Translations under genes and position numbers: made by a program
The notes under the pieces: generated by a model
Told to the model about the DNA's origin: nothing
The model's database searches: none
Seen by the model: only the letters and a program-made list of their open reading frames with translations
Source of the DNA: an alpha proteobacterium BAL199
GTDB taxonomy: Bacteria; Pseudomonadota; Alphaproteobacteria; Thalassobaculales; Thalassobaculaceae
Assembly (NCBI GenBank): GCA_000171835.1
Contig: ABHC01000012.1
Span: 62,001 to 126,000 of the forward strand
DNA length: 64,000 bases
Direction: 5' to 3'
Part shown: piece after piece, positions 53,479-64,000 of the stretch
Layout: each line of letters begins with the position of its first letter
Numbering within the stretch: the first letter of the stretch is position 1

Positions 53479-54840
53479 CTACTCGGCTGTCCCGACATTT
53501 GGGCGGCCAAAGCGGGCCTCCATCTCCCGACGCACCTTGAAGATCTGGCTGGTCTCGTCGACGTCGACATCGACCCAGGCCAGCCGCTCGCCCAGCTTCA
53601 CATCACGCTTCAGCTTGACGTTATGGGCAAGGCCGAGCGGCAGATACCCGTTCTCCAGCGAGGCCTCCGCTGGTGTCTGCTTGCCCCACACGCAGTAGCC
53701 GCCCTCGCCGTCCAAGGTCTCGCCGGCTTTAAGATCCCGCTTGGCCGTCGCCACCACGTCCGAGAAGAAGCCGATCGGGCTGCCGGTCGGCTCATTGCGC
53801 AACGCGGCGGACGCCACCGACACCCCGAGCTCCAGCCCGATCATGTGGGTCGGGCGGTACAGGGCAGCGTATCGGTACGAGCTGTCGTGGAGCATCTTGT
53901 ACTCCTCGAAGCAGTAGGTCGCGTAGTCGGTCTCCGCCTCGACGACCACGTAGGTCCCGAACTGCAGGTTCACCGGCACGTCCGAGCCGTCGCGATGCAG
54001 CGACGACACCACCTCCGTCGTGCCCGCGAAATCGACCTGTCCGCCAGACGACCGCGGCTTGCAGACCTCCGCCAGTTCCAGCCGCGACGATGGCGGGAAA
54101 TGCAGGCCGTCGGCTTGCGGGCGCAGACCCGTGGCATTGCACACCGCCGACATCTCGATGCCCGACTTGGTGCCATCGATGAAACTGTTGAACATCTTCG
54201 GGTTCAACCGACCGCGCTTCACCATCTCCATGTCGAAGCCGAAATTCTCCCACACCGTGTCCGGGGTCGATGCGTGGTGGCGCGGCAGATAGCGGGTGCC
54301 CTTGCCGGCGCAGACCACCTTGAACCCGATCGATCGCGCCCAGTCGACGTGCTCGCTGATCAGCGCCGGCTGGTCACCCCAGGCCAGCGTGTAGACCAAT
54401 CCGGCCGCTTCGGCCTTCGCTGCCAGTAGCGGTCCGGCGACGACATCTGCCTCGACGTTGACCATGACGATGTGGCGGCCATGCTCGATCGCCATCAGGC
54501 AGTGCTTGATGCCGATGGCCGGATCGCCGGTCGCGTCGATGAGCACCTCCAGCCCGTCGGCCTTGATCAGCGCCTCGGCGTTGTCCGTCACGAACGTTGT
54601 GCCGTCCTTGAGCGCGTCATCAAAACTGGATGCCGCGTACCGTTCCGCCTCCCATTCGATGTGGCGCAGTTGGTCCTTGGCGCGCGGGACGTCCAGATCG
54701 GCGATGCCAAGGATGTGGGTGCCCTTGGTCAGGCGGGCCTGCGAGAGATACATCGCGCCGAACTTGCCAGCGCCGATGATCCCTACCCGGACCGGGCGTC
54801 CTTCTTCGGCCCGCTTGGCCAGCATGCGAGAGAGGTTCAT
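53479..54840 (-). CDS. NAD(P)-binding oxidoreductase with C-terminal SAF domain
   Basis: The 453-residue protein has a Rossmann start VRVGIIGAGKFGAMYLSQA and a homoserine dehydrogenase/Gfo-Idh-like middle (DATGDPAIGIKHCLMAI). The C-terminal ~90 residues look like an SAF domain (ATAKRDLKAGETLDGEGGY, YLPLGLAHNVKLKRDVKLGE). Similar proteins are listed as homoserine-dehydrogenase-like with unknown substrates. It is downstream of the PhyH dioxygenase (37 bases), so it may oxidise the hydroxylated product. ATG 54840 follows GAGAA-type bases. Confidence 0.82.
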   Translation of the reverse strand: MNLSRMLAKRAEEGRPVRVGIIGAGKFGAMYLSQARLTKGTHILGIADLDVPRAKDQLRHIEWEAERYAASSFDDALKDGTTFVTDNAEALIKADGLEVLIDATGDPAIGIKHCLMAIEHGRHIVMVNVEADVVAGPLLAAKAEAAGLVYTLAWGDQPALISEHVDWARSIGFKVVCAGKGTRYLPRHHASTPDTVWENFGFDMEMVKRGRLNPKMFNSFIDGTKSGIEMSAVCNATGLRPQADGLHFPPSSRLELAEVCKPRSSGGQVDFAGTTEVVSSLHRDGSDVPVNLQFGTYVVVEAETDYATYCFEEYKMLHDSSYRYAALYRPTHMIGLELGVSVASAALRNEPTGSPIGFFSDVVATAKRDLKAGETLDGEGGYCVWGKQTPAEASLENGYLPLGLAHNVKLKRDVKLGERLAWVDVDVDETSQIFKVRREMEARFGRPNVGTAE

Positions 54841-54877
54841 CGAATTCTCCAGTTCACGGCGATCCAAACATGCCGCG

Positions 54878-55675
54878 TCAGGCGGCGTGGCGCTCCTGCG
54901 CCGCCAACTCGGTGAGGCAATCGTCGGCCAGCGGCTTGATCGGCGTGAAATCACGGTGCGCGATCCACTCCGCGCGCTTGAAGGCCCGGATGTGGTTGTC
55001 GACGTGGCACAGGCTCAGATAGACGATGGTGCGCGGAAACGGGCTGATGTTCGGCGGGCTGGCGTGCACCAGATTACCGTGGAACACGATGATCGAACCG
55101 GCCGGCCCGGTCGGGGCGACGCAGCCGCCTTCCTTCGCCAGGCGGCTGACCTCATCGCGCGACAAGGTCCACAACGGGTAGCTGGTGGTCTCCAGATCGT
55201 GCCCTGCCTCCAAGGTGCCGGCCTTGTGGCTGCCCGGAATGAACATCAACGGGCCATTGACCGCCGACACCTCGTCCAGGAACAGCGCGATGTTCATGGC
55301 GCGCGGCTCCGGCATCTCGTCGTCGCGGTGCCAGGTGCCGAAATCCTGGTGCCACTGCCAGACATCGCCATCGAACGCGGCTTTGGCGTTGATCTTGAAC
55401 TGGTGCATGTAGACCGGGCCGTCGAGCAACTGCATCACCGTCTCGACCAGCCGCGGATGCGCGCCGAGCCGCCGGAACCCGTCGTCATAGGTGTGGGCGG
55501 CGAACGCGGTGCGGGCAACACCCGTGCTCTCCCGCCACACCTCCTCTCGGTCGAGCTTGAAGATCGACTGGGCGCGCCGGTGCAGCACGCTGGTCTCATC
55601 CGGGGTAAACGCGCTCGGCAAGAACAGGTAGCCGTCCTTGTCGAACTGCTCGAGTTGGCTCTGGTCGAGTTTCAT
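54878..55675 (-). CDS. Phytanoyl-CoA dioxygenase (PhyH) family protein, EctD-like
   Basis: A 265-residue Fe(II)/2-oxoglutarate oxygenase. The iron ligands are H109 and D111 (QWHQDFGTWHRDDEMPEPRA) and H204 (NLVHASPPNISPFPRT), with Arg 215 for 2-oxoglutarate. The stretch around H109 resembles the ectoine hydroxylase signature but differs at several places, and no ectABC lies near. It likely hydroxylates a small zwitterion or amino acid. It is cotranscribed with a GntR regulator (34 bases upstream) and the SAF oxidoreductase. Confidence 0.88.
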   Translation of the reverse strand: MKLDQSQLEQFDKDGYLFLPSAFTPDETSVLHRRAQSIFKLDREEVWRESTGVARTAFAAHTYDDGFRRLGAHPRLVETVMQLLDGPVYMHQFKINAKAAFDGDVWQWHQDFGTWHRDDEMPEPRAMNIALFLDEVSAVNGPLMFIPGSHKAGTLEAGHDLETTSYPLWTLSRDEVSRLAKEGGCVAPTGPAGSIIVFHGNLVHASPPNISPFPRTIVYLSLCHVDNHIRAFKRAEWIAHRDFTPIKPLADDCLTELAAQERHAA

Positions 55676-55709
55676 GGCGTTTCCTTTCCCATCAAGCCTG
55701 CTTTGGGTC

Positions 55710-56402
55710 TCAGGCCGTATTGGCGCTCCGCGCCTTGCTGATCAGTCGCCGCCGGGTTTCCTCGCCGGCCCGGGCGGCGTGCTCGCGGGCCAGGGTTTCG
55801 GCGGTTGCAGCGTCGCCGACGCGGATGGCATCGGCAATCGCGGTATGCTCCAGCCAAATGCGGGTCGCCAACGATCGGTCGGTCTTGACCACCGCCATCA
55901 CCCGGCGGATCTGCGGGCGTTGACTGTCGGAGACCTCGGTCAGCACAGGGTTGCCCGACAGAACGTTGATCGCCGAGTGGAACGCCAGATCCCAGTCAAC
56001 GGCCGCCGGAATATCGCCCACCTGTTCGGCCGCGGCGCCCTTTGCTAGCGCTTCGCTCAATGCGGTTACTTCGAGCGTCGGGTCCGCCGCCACCCGTTGC
56101 GCCGCCAGACGAGCCGACAGGCCCTCCATCACCGCGCGGACTTCGTAGAGGTGGTACAGCCGCTGTGGGTCGATCGGCGCCACTACCAGCCCGCGCACCC
56201 CCTGCTCGACCGCCAGGCCCGAGCTCTTGAGCATGGCCAAGGCATGGCTGACCGGCTGGCGGGAGACGCCGAGATCGGCGGCGAGCTTTTCCTGTCGCAG
56301 GCGTTGTCCCGGCGGCAACGAGCCGATGGAGATCGCATCGACCAGCCGCTCATAAACCTGATCGATCAATACGGGACGGGATTCGAGTGTGCGAAGTTCC
56401 AC
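55710..56402 (-). CDS. GntR/FCD-family transcriptional regulator
   Basis: The 230-residue regulator has a winged helix (YERLVDAISIGSLPPGQRLR, LAADLGVSRQPVSHALAMLK) and an FCD ligand domain (YEVRAVMEGLSARLAAQRV, then VDWDLAFHSAINVLSG, with metal-type Asp and His). It is the first gene of the unit with the PhyH dioxygenase and the SAF oxidoreductase. An AT-rich 17-bp palindrome 12 bases upstream of its start is a likely autoregulatory operator. Confidence 0.92.
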   Translation of the reverse strand: MELRTLESRPVLIDQVYERLVDAISIGSLPPGQRLRQEKLAADLGVSRQPVSHALAMLKSSGLAVEQGVRGLVVAPIDPQRLYHLYEVRAVMEGLSARLAAQRVAADPTLEVTALSEALAKGAAAEQVGDIPAAVDWDLAFHSAINVLSGNPVLTEVSDSQRPQIRRVMAVVKTDRSLATRIWLEHTAIADAIRVGDAATAETLAREHAARAGEETRRRLISKARSANTA

Positions 56403-56413
56403 CGGACGCTCCT

Positions 56414-56430
56414 TTGAATTCTGAATTCAA
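56414..56430. promoter_or_regulatory. 17-bp perfect palindrome, likely GntR operator
   Basis: TTGAATTC-T-GAATTCAA is a perfect 17-bp palindrome in an otherwise GC-rich region, 12 bases upstream of the GntR start codon. FCD-type GntR dimers bind short AT-centred palindromes in their own promoters, so this fits autorepression of the GntR-PhyH-SAF operon. Confidence 0.6.
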
Positions 56431-56477
56431 TAACGTGGATCCGACGATGTCAACGCATCAGTGTAGCGCAAATGCAA

Positions 56478-56501
56478 AGGGCCGCCCCATAGGACGGCCC
56501 T
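56478..56501 (-). terminator. Hairpin downstream of katG
   Basis: AGGGCCG (56478-56484) and CGGCCCT (56495-56501) form a 7-bp stem with a 10-base loop. On the minus strand it is followed by TTGCATTTGCG, a weak T-rich tail. It lies 36 bases after the katG stop and separates katG from the GntR promoter. Confidence 0.5.
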
Positions 56502-56536
56502 CCACGCACTCATGCCGAAACGTCACTCAAAACCGG

Positions 56537-59164
<2,628 letters not shown>

Positions 59165-59884
59165 CTATACCCCGGCGCTGCCCACAGTGAATCCGCCGCA
59201 GACATACAGGATCTGCCCGGTTACGAAGCTCGAACGGCCGTCCAGGAAGAACGCCACAGCGTTGGCAATGTCGGCGGGGACGCCAATCCGGCCAACCGGG
59301 ATCGAGTCCAAGATCTTCTGGGTGCGCGGATCCTGGGACGGGTTGGCGGCGCGCCACAGCGGGGTCTCGATGCTGCCCGGCGCCACCGCATTGACGGTGA
59401 TCCCGTCGCGCGCCAGTTCCAACGCCCAGGTCTTCACCAATCCATGCAGCGCCGATTTGGAAGCCGCGTAGCTGGTCCGCAGTTCCTTGCCCAACGCTGC
59501 GCGCGATGAAATCGCCGCGATCCGCCCGGACCGCGCCGTCTTCATGCCCGGCAGCAGAGCTTGTGTGATGCGGATGGCGGGCCGTACGTTCAACGCCATG
59601 ACCGCGTCGAAGTCTTCCAGCTTGGTATCCTCAAGCAGGTTCGGTCGGACGTGGCCGACATTGTGGACCACCCGGGTGATCGGGCCGTCCGACAACGCCT
59701 CGCGCACCGCCGCATCGGTAGCGTCACCGTCCATCAGGTCGACCTGGATCCAGCGGGCCGCCATCGCCGGTTCGGGACGGACCCGGTCGAGGATGGTTAC
59801 CTCGTATCCATCGTCCAGCAGCCGCTCGACAATGCCGCGCCCGATTGACTGGGAACCGCCCGTCACCAGAACCCGCTCCGTCAT
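59165..59884 (-). CDS. SDR family oxidoreductase
   Basis: The 239-residue short-chain dehydrogenase has VTGGSQSIGRGIVERLL as cofactor loop (SQSIG rather than GIG), Ser in IAAISSRAALG and SYAASKSALHGLVK with catalytic Tyr and Lys. NAVAPGSIETPLWR and VTGQILYVCGGF are standard. ATG 59884 has GGAGG five bases upstream. It follows the 2-hydroxyacid dehydrogenase by 42 bases, likely in one unit with the CoA genes to the right. Confidence 0.9.
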   Translation of the reverse strand: MTERVLVTGGSQSIGRGIVERLLDDGYEVTILDRVRPEPAMAARWIQVDLMDGDATDAAVREALSDGPITRVVHNVGHVRPNLLEDTKLEDFDAVMALNVRPAIRITQALLPGMKTARSGRIAAISSRAALGKELRTSYAASKSALHGLVKTWALELARDGITVNAVAPGSIETPLWRAANPSQDPRTQKILDSIPVGRIGVPADIANAVAFFLDGRSSFVTGQILYVCGGFTVGSAGV

Positions 59885-59926
59885 CGCATCCTCCACGGTC
59901 CAGCTGTTTCCAAGCGAAAGGCTCCG

Positions 59927-60883
59927 TTACCCGTCAATGGCTCGGATCGGCGCGCCACCGGCCCAGGCAGCAATATCCTCGACCATCTGTCCGTAGAACA
60001 GCCGGTAGGTGTCCTCGCTCGAGTAACCGATGTGCGGGGTCAGCACCACGTTGTCGAGCTTGCGGATCGGATCGTCAGCCGGAAGCGGCTCCTTGGAGAA
60101 CACGTCGATTGCCGCCCCCCGAATGCGCCCGGCCTTCAGCGTCTCCAGCAACGCTGTCTCGTCGACGATCGGACCGCGGGACGTGTTCACTAGAATTGCC
60201 GACGGCTTCATCCCGGCGAGATCCTTGGCGCCGATCAGCCCGGTCGTCCGGTCGGACAACAACAGGTGGATGGTGACCACGTCGGAGCGGGCGAACAACT
60301 CGTCCTTCGACACCAGTTCGGCACCGACTTCGGCGCAGCGCTCGGCGGTCAGGTTCTCGCTCCAGGCGATCACCTTCATGCCGAACGCCGACGCCCCGAT
60401 CTTCGCGACGGCCGAGCCAAGCCGCCCGAGTCCGACGCAGCCAAGGGTCTTGCCGGCGAGGTCGAAGCCCATGCGGGTCTGCCAACCGCCCTGCTTCATG
60501 ACCTGCACATCGTGCGGAACGTGCCGGGCGGTCGCCAGAATCAAAGCCCAGGTATGCTCGGTGGTGCTGGTGCCGGACGTCGCGGTGCCGCAGCAGACTA
60601 CACCCCGCTTGATGGCTGCCGCGAAATCCACCGACTTGTTGCGCATGCCGCTGGTGATGAACAGCTTCAGCTTGGGCAGACGCTCGAACACCGCCGCCGG
60701 GAACGGCGTGCGCTCGCGCATGGCGCAGACCACCTCGAAGTCGGCCAGCCGCGCCACCAGGGCGTCGTGCTCCACGAGGTTGTCGTTGAACACCACCGTC
60801 TCGAAGCCCGCCGGCAGGCTCTTCCAATCGGCAAGATCGAGAGCGGCGTTGGCGTAGTCGTCCAGGATCGCGATCCTCGGCAT
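59927..60883 (-). CDS. D-2-hydroxyacid dehydrogenase family protein
   Basis: A 318-residue NAD-dependent dehydrogenase. The NAD loop is LGCVGLGRLGSAVAKIGASA. Arg in VNTSRGPIVDETALLE and the catalytic His in VVLTPHIGYSSEDTYRLFY identify the family; the Glu of the relay lies about 20 residues before that His (VFSKEPLPADDP). ATG 60883 has GGAGG five bases before it. Substrate unknown; the neighbours suggest hydroxy- or keto-acyl metabolism. Confidence 0.9.
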   Translation of the reverse strand: MPRIAILDDYANAALDLADWKSLPAGFETVVFNDNLVEHDALVARLADFEVVCAMRERTPFPAAVFERLPKLKLFITSGMRNKSVDFAAAIKRGVVCCGTATSGTSTTEHTWALILATARHVPHDVQVMKQGGWQTRMGFDLAGKTLGCVGLGRLGSAVAKIGASAFGMKVIAWSENLTAERCAEVGAELVSKDELFARSDVVTIHLLLSDRTTGLIGAKDLAGMKPSAILVNTSRGPIVDETALLETLKAGRIRGAAIDVFSKEPLPADDPIRKLDNVVLTPHIGYSSEDTYRLFYGQMVEDIAAWAGGAPIRAIDG

Positions 60884-60926
60884 CATATCCTCCACTATCA
60901 GATCAAGAAAGACCCGTATAGTATTG

Positions 60927-62144
60927 TTATTTTGACTTTCTTCTCTCTCGGACAACCGTGCCATCGACGGTCAACGCGTCAATCTCCGCCTGGGAGAAGC
61001 CGTGGTCGGCGAGAATGTCCTGGCTGTGTTCGGCAAAGCGCGGCGGCCGGCTCTTGATGGCACCCGGGGTCCGCCGGAACTTGATCGGGATGCCCCAGGA
61101 CCGATAGCCGTCCTTCTCGATCGCCATCTGACGGTGAATGGTGTGCGGGTGCGTCATCACCTCCTCGGTGTTGCGCACCGGCCCGATCGGCAGACCCGCC
61201 GCCAGCAACCGGTCGGTCAACTCGTTGCCGTCGACGTCGGCCAGCAACACCTCGAGTTCGGCGCGCAAGGCGTCGCGGTTGATCATACGGTCGCCATTCG
61301 ACTTGAACCGTGGGTCGTCACCCAACTCCGGCTTGCCGAGTTCGGCACACAACCGCTTGAACGCCCGGTCATTGCCGCCGGCCACGAACACGTCGACCGT
61401 CCTGGTCGGGAACAGGTCGTACGGGCTGATGTTCGGGTGCTGGTTGCCGGTCTGTTTTGGGATCTTGCCGTTCAGCGAGTAGTTCGCGACGTGCGGGTGC
61501 ATCAACGCCAGGCCGCAATCGTACAGCGTCATGTCGATGTACTGGCCCTGCCCCGAACGCTGGCGCTCGTACAGCGCCATCATGATGGCGTTGCAGGAGA
61601 ACAGCCCGGTGCCAATGTCGACCATGGCAAGGCCGAGCCGGGTCGGTCCGCTGTCCGGGGCGCCGTTGACCGAGAAGTGGCCGACCATCGCCTGGATGAT
61701 GCCGTCATAGCCGGGATAGCCGCCATACGGCCCGTCTTCACCGAAGCCGGAGATCCGGCAGTGGATCAGCTCGGGGAAGCGCTCACGCAAGACCGCCTCG
61801 TAGCCGAGGCCCCAACGCTCCATCGACCCCGGCTTGTAATTCTCGATCAGCACGTCGGCGCCATCGAGCAGGCGCAGCAGCACTTCCTTGCCCTTGTCGG
61901 TCGACAAGTCGAGGCCGAGCGAACGCTTGTTGCGGTTCACCCCGAGGAAGTAGCTGGCGTCGCCACCCTCGTCGAACGGCGGGCCCCAGTCGCGCACCTC
62001 GTCGCCCTGCGGCGGCTCGATCTTCACGATGTCGGCGCCGTGGTCACCGAGAAGCTGTGTGCAGTACGGTCCGCCGAGCACACGGGTGCAATCGATGACC
62101 TTGAGACCGGCGAGCGTGCCGCCGGACGGAGTGGCGTCGGCCAC
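60927..62144 (-). CDS. CaiB/BaiF family (class III) CoA-transferase
   Basis: The 405-residue enzyme opens AGLKVIDCTRVLGGPYCTQL, with GADIVKIEPPQGDEVRDWGP and NKRSLGLDLSTDKGKEVLLR. The catalytic Asp lies in MVDIGTGLFSCNAIM. Class III enzymes move CoA between carboxylic acids by an aspartyl anhydride. The gene starts 76 bases after the CoA-transferase B-like stop and precedes a 2-hydroxyacid dehydrogenase. Acid partners cannot be read. Confidence 0.93.
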   Translation of the reverse strand: MADATPSGGTLAGLKVIDCTRVLGGPYCTQLLGDHGADIVKIEPPQGDEVRDWGPPFDEGGDASYFLGVNRNKRSLGLDLSTDKGKEVLLRLLDGADVLIENYKPGSMERWGLGYEAVLRERFPELIHCRISGFGEDGPYGGYPGYDGIIQAMVGHFSVNGAPDSGPTRLGLAMVDIGTGLFSCNAIMMALYERQRSGQGQYIDMTLYDCGLALMHPHVANYSLNGKIPKQTGNQHPNISPYDLFPTRTVDVFVAGGNDRAFKRLCAELGKPELGDDPRFKSNGDRMINRDALRAELEVLLADVDGNELTDRLLAAGLPIGPVRNTEEVMTHPHTIHRQMAIEKDGYRSWGIPIKFRRTPGAIKSRPPRFAEHSQDILADHGFSQAEIDALTVDGTVVRERRKSK

Positions 62145-62220
62145 GGGTTCCTCCTTGGGGATTGGCGATCGGATCTAGCGCATTCGGATCGTCGCGCGTG
62201 GCGAACGGCGGAGCAAGCCG

Positions 62221-62961
62221 CTACGCCGCCTTCGCGGATCCAAACACTGAAGTCGCAAAGGCTGGGTAGACCTCGGCGATCTGTTCGGCGACCGGGCCAC
62301 GGATCAATGCGAGCGTTTCCGCGTCCGGTACCGGCGTCTGCAGAACCGCGTCCGGCACGTCGTAAGCAAACCCGGTGTGCTCGGCGACCTCCTCGACCGT
62401 GTGGCCAGGGTGGACGCTCTCAAGGGTGAACCGGGCGCGGCTCTTGTCGAACGCGAACAGGCAGCGATCGGTGATCATCTTGTACGGCCCGCCGGGGCGA
62501 TAGACATTGGGCTCGGACGTACCTGGCGCGGAGATGAAGTCGACAGTGTCGACCAAGGTCCGCACCGTATGCTCCATCCGGAACAGGATGACCCTCGGCA
62601 CCACGTAGTACAGATAGGCCGATCCGAATGAGCCGGGGAACCGCGCTTTCGGCCGATCCGGGTCGCCGATCGAGACCAGATTGATGTTGGCCTTGCCGTC
62701 GATCTGCGCACCGCTCAGGAAGAACGCGTCGATCCGCCCCTGCCCGGCACAGTCGAACAGTTCCTTGCCGCCATCGGTGAAGAAATTGTGGTCGCGGGAA
62801 CCGAGCACCGACACCCGCAAACTGCCGCCGGAGCGCGCGCGCGCCAGGAGAGCGGCCGCTCCCGGCACCGGCGACGACGCGCCGACCGCGACGTGACGCA
62901 AGTCTGCCAGCATGTCGGCGATGCTGCCGATCAGGATCTCCTCGGGGCGGACTTCAGTCAT
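62221..62961 (-). CDS. Class I CoA-transferase-like protein, beta subunit (GctB/IpdB type)
   Basis: The 246-residue protein resembles glutaconate CoA-transferase beta subunits: VAVGASSPVPGAAALLARA, GAQIDGKANINLVSIGDPD, TDRCLFAFDKSRARFTLESV and HPGHTVEEVAEHTGF. At the place where transferases carry the catalytic Glu this reads RVSVLGSRDHNFF, with no Glu. That fits the IpdB-type hydrolases of steroid ring cleavage more than true transferases. Overlaps the alpha-subunit gene by four bases. Family firm; reaction uncertain. Confidence 0.8.
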   Translation of the reverse strand: MTEVRPEEILIGSIADMLADLRHVAVGASSPVPGAAALLARARSGGSLRVSVLGSRDHNFFTDGGKELFDCAGQGRIDAFFLSGAQIDGKANINLVSIGDPDRPKARFPGSFGSAYLYYVVPRVILFRMEHTVRTLVDTVDFISAPGTSEPNVYRPGGPYKMITDRCLFAFDKSRARFTLESVHPGHTVEEVAEHTGFAYDVPDAVLQTPVPDAETLALIRGPVAEQIAEVYPAFATSVFGSAKAA

Positions 62962-63779
62962 TCAGCCGCCTCCCGGCCGATTACAGTCTCTGACAGGTAG
63001 CGCGCAAAACCGTCCTCGGTCCGCGCCATCTCGGCATAGCGCGCCAGATGCGCCTGATCGGCGGCGTAAACCCCCGGCAGTGCCTGCGGCCAGGCCCCCT
63101 GCTTGGCTTCGGTCATCGCCGTGACGTACAGCGCCGGAATGGTGCCGGCCGCCGTGACCGGATCGGCGGTCAAGTCGCCGTCGACGATCTCTTCGACCGT
63201 TACCAGGCTGTCGCGGGCGGCGTGCGCCATCAGCATGCATTCGCGCCGCACCCCGATCCACACATTGCCGTGACGGTCGGCCTTGGGCGCATGGAACACC
63301 GCGAAATCCGGGCGCAGGGCCGGGATCGCCACCACCGGATCGTCGGTGCCGAACGGATTGTTGATCAGCCGCCAGTCCGGGCGGCGGACCAGGATGTCGG
63401 AGCCGATCAGGCCGCGCATCACGCTGAACGGCGCCCCGCGCTCGGCCGCCTGCAACCCGGCGTGGATCGCCGGACAGGTCGCATCCAGGGTGCGCAGCCG
63501 ACCTTCCTTGACCGCCGCCGTGAAACGCGGGGCCAGCCCGTTCTCGCCTAGGGTAACCGCCGATGTCTCGACCGTCGCCACACAGCCGGCGCCGATCAGC
63601 ACGTCGCCGTGATAGCCGAACACCGGTACGCCGATCAGATGCAGGTTCTTCACGCCCTTGCGGATCGCGGCCCGCCACAGGGCGTTCGCGCAGTACGAGT
63701 AGTCCGGCGGCACGGCGATCCGCGCGCCGTCCGGAATGCGGGCGGCCAGAGCCTCAACGCTCGGCAACAGGTCGGTCAT
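62958..63779 (-). CDS. Class I CoA-transferase-like protein, alpha subunit (GctA/IpdA type)
   Basis: A 273-residue partner of the preceding protein: LPSVEALAARIPDGARIAVP, KNLHLIGVPVFGYHGDVLIG, VETSAVTLGENGLAPRF and HAPKADRHGNVWIGVRRECM are typical of the alpha fold. The Gly-rich GGFG-type loop expected near residue 25 is replaced by PPDYSYCAN. The two subunits would form one active site. GGAGGACG precedes the start. The next gene upstream, an SDR, stops 103 bases away. Confidence 0.82.
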   Translation of the reverse strand: MTDLLPSVEALAARIPDGARIAVPPDYSYCANALWRAAIRKGVKNLHLIGVPVFGYHGDVLIGAGCVATVETSAVTLGENGLAPRFTAAVKEGRLRTLDATCPAIHAGLQAAERGAPFSVMRGLIGSDILVRRPDWRLINNPFGTDDPVVAIPALRPDFAVFHAPKADRHGNVWIGVRRECMLMAHAARDSLVTVEEIVDGDLTADPVTAAGTIPALYVTAMTEAKQGAWPQALPGVYAADQAHLARYAEMARTEDGFARYLSETVIGREAAE

Positions 63780-63882
63780 GGGAGCGTCCTCCTGAAAGAC
63801 GGCTGAATTCTGCGCTCGACGGCAGCGCGCCGCAACAGCACCGGCCGTTGCGACACCATTCGCTGGACGGACCGGACGCGCC

Positions 63883-64000
63883 CTATTGCCCGAAGCCCTC
63901 GATCGCTGCCGGATAGCCGTTATAGGCCTGAGCCACGGTCCAGCCGGCGTCGATCGGCAAGGTAACGCCGGTGATCGCCGCCGCCTGTTCGGACAGCAGA
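63883..64000 (-). CDS. SDR family oxidoreductase, C-terminal fragment
   Basis: The last 38 codons of a minus-strand gene running off the window. LLSEQAAAITGVTLPIDAGW followed by TVAQAYNGYPAAIEGFGQ is the usual SDR C-terminus, with the G-x-x-x-x-x-D-G-G-like motif read here as TLPIDAGW. The cofactor and active-site parts are beyond the edge. It is likely upstream in the same transcription direction as the CoA genes. Confidence 0.7.
   Translation of the reverse strand, partial: LLSEQAAAITGVTLPIDAGWTVAQAYNGYPAAIEGFGQ

Overview
This window is GC-rich, densely packed bacterial DNA read mostly from short polycistronic groups. A GcrA cell-cycle regulator (5631-6023) points to an alphaproteobacterium. 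The mix of C-P lyase, branched-chain-type ABC transporter, BKACE enzyme, CaiB and GctAB-type CoA-transferase homologues and PhyH dioxygenase suits a free-living, possibly marine, Rhodospirillales-like organism; that placement is inference. No rRNA, tRNA, CRISPR array, insertion sequence, integrase or phage gene was seen. It looks like chromosomal core plus catabolic islands.

Layout. 1-450: 3' end of an RTX calcium-binding protein with a strong terminator hairpin. 533-10599, all minus: a deacetylase/racemase pair, aminopeptidase N, an SDR, GcrA with a perfect DnaA box upstream, a divergent class D beta-lactamase homologue, an ATP-grasp protein, a GNAT, an AroE-like dehydrogenase and a BKACE enzyme. 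10767-13285, plus: an EF-hand protein, ECF sigma factor, putative anti-sigma and CpxP/Spy-like protein form an envelope-stress module, followed by a His-rich secreted protein. 13290-14683, minus: metZ and a small partner behind a long leader hairpin. 14792-21891, minus: livK-H-M-G-F, a cupin and a frameshifted thiamine-diphosphate enzyme, divergent from a ketoglutarate-semialdehyde-type dehydrogenase. 23552-24835: a pentapeptide-repeat protein.

24898-36523: a complete phosphonate island. The PhnF repressor is divergent from phnGHIJKLM, a hexapeptide transferase, phnN, phnC, phnD and two phnE permeases, with a readable promoter and operator. 36579-41438: an MBL hydrolase, 5-oxoprolinase pxpC and pxpB (minus), then pxpA and an M24 creatinase/DoeA-like hydrolase (plus). 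41469-47643: a methyltransferase, typA, a Rieske oxygenase whose ribosome-binding site sits in a perfect inverted repeat, and a CHASE4 histidine kinase. 47656-53463: small stand-alone enzymes, including a methyltransferase-PaaG-PaaI group. 53479-56402, minus: a GntR regulator, PhyH dioxygenase and SAF-type oxidoreductase with a 17-bp operator-like palindrome. 56537-58738: katG. 59165-64000, minus: an SDR, a 2-hydroxyacid dehydrogenase, CaiB, a two-subunit CoA-transferase homologue and the end of another SDR.

No wholly new system was proven. The best leads are the Rieske-gene hairpin, the liv/cupin/thiamine-diphosphate module, the beta-lactamase homologue with altered motifs, the PhyH/SAF/GntR module, and the DnaA box upstream of gcrA.
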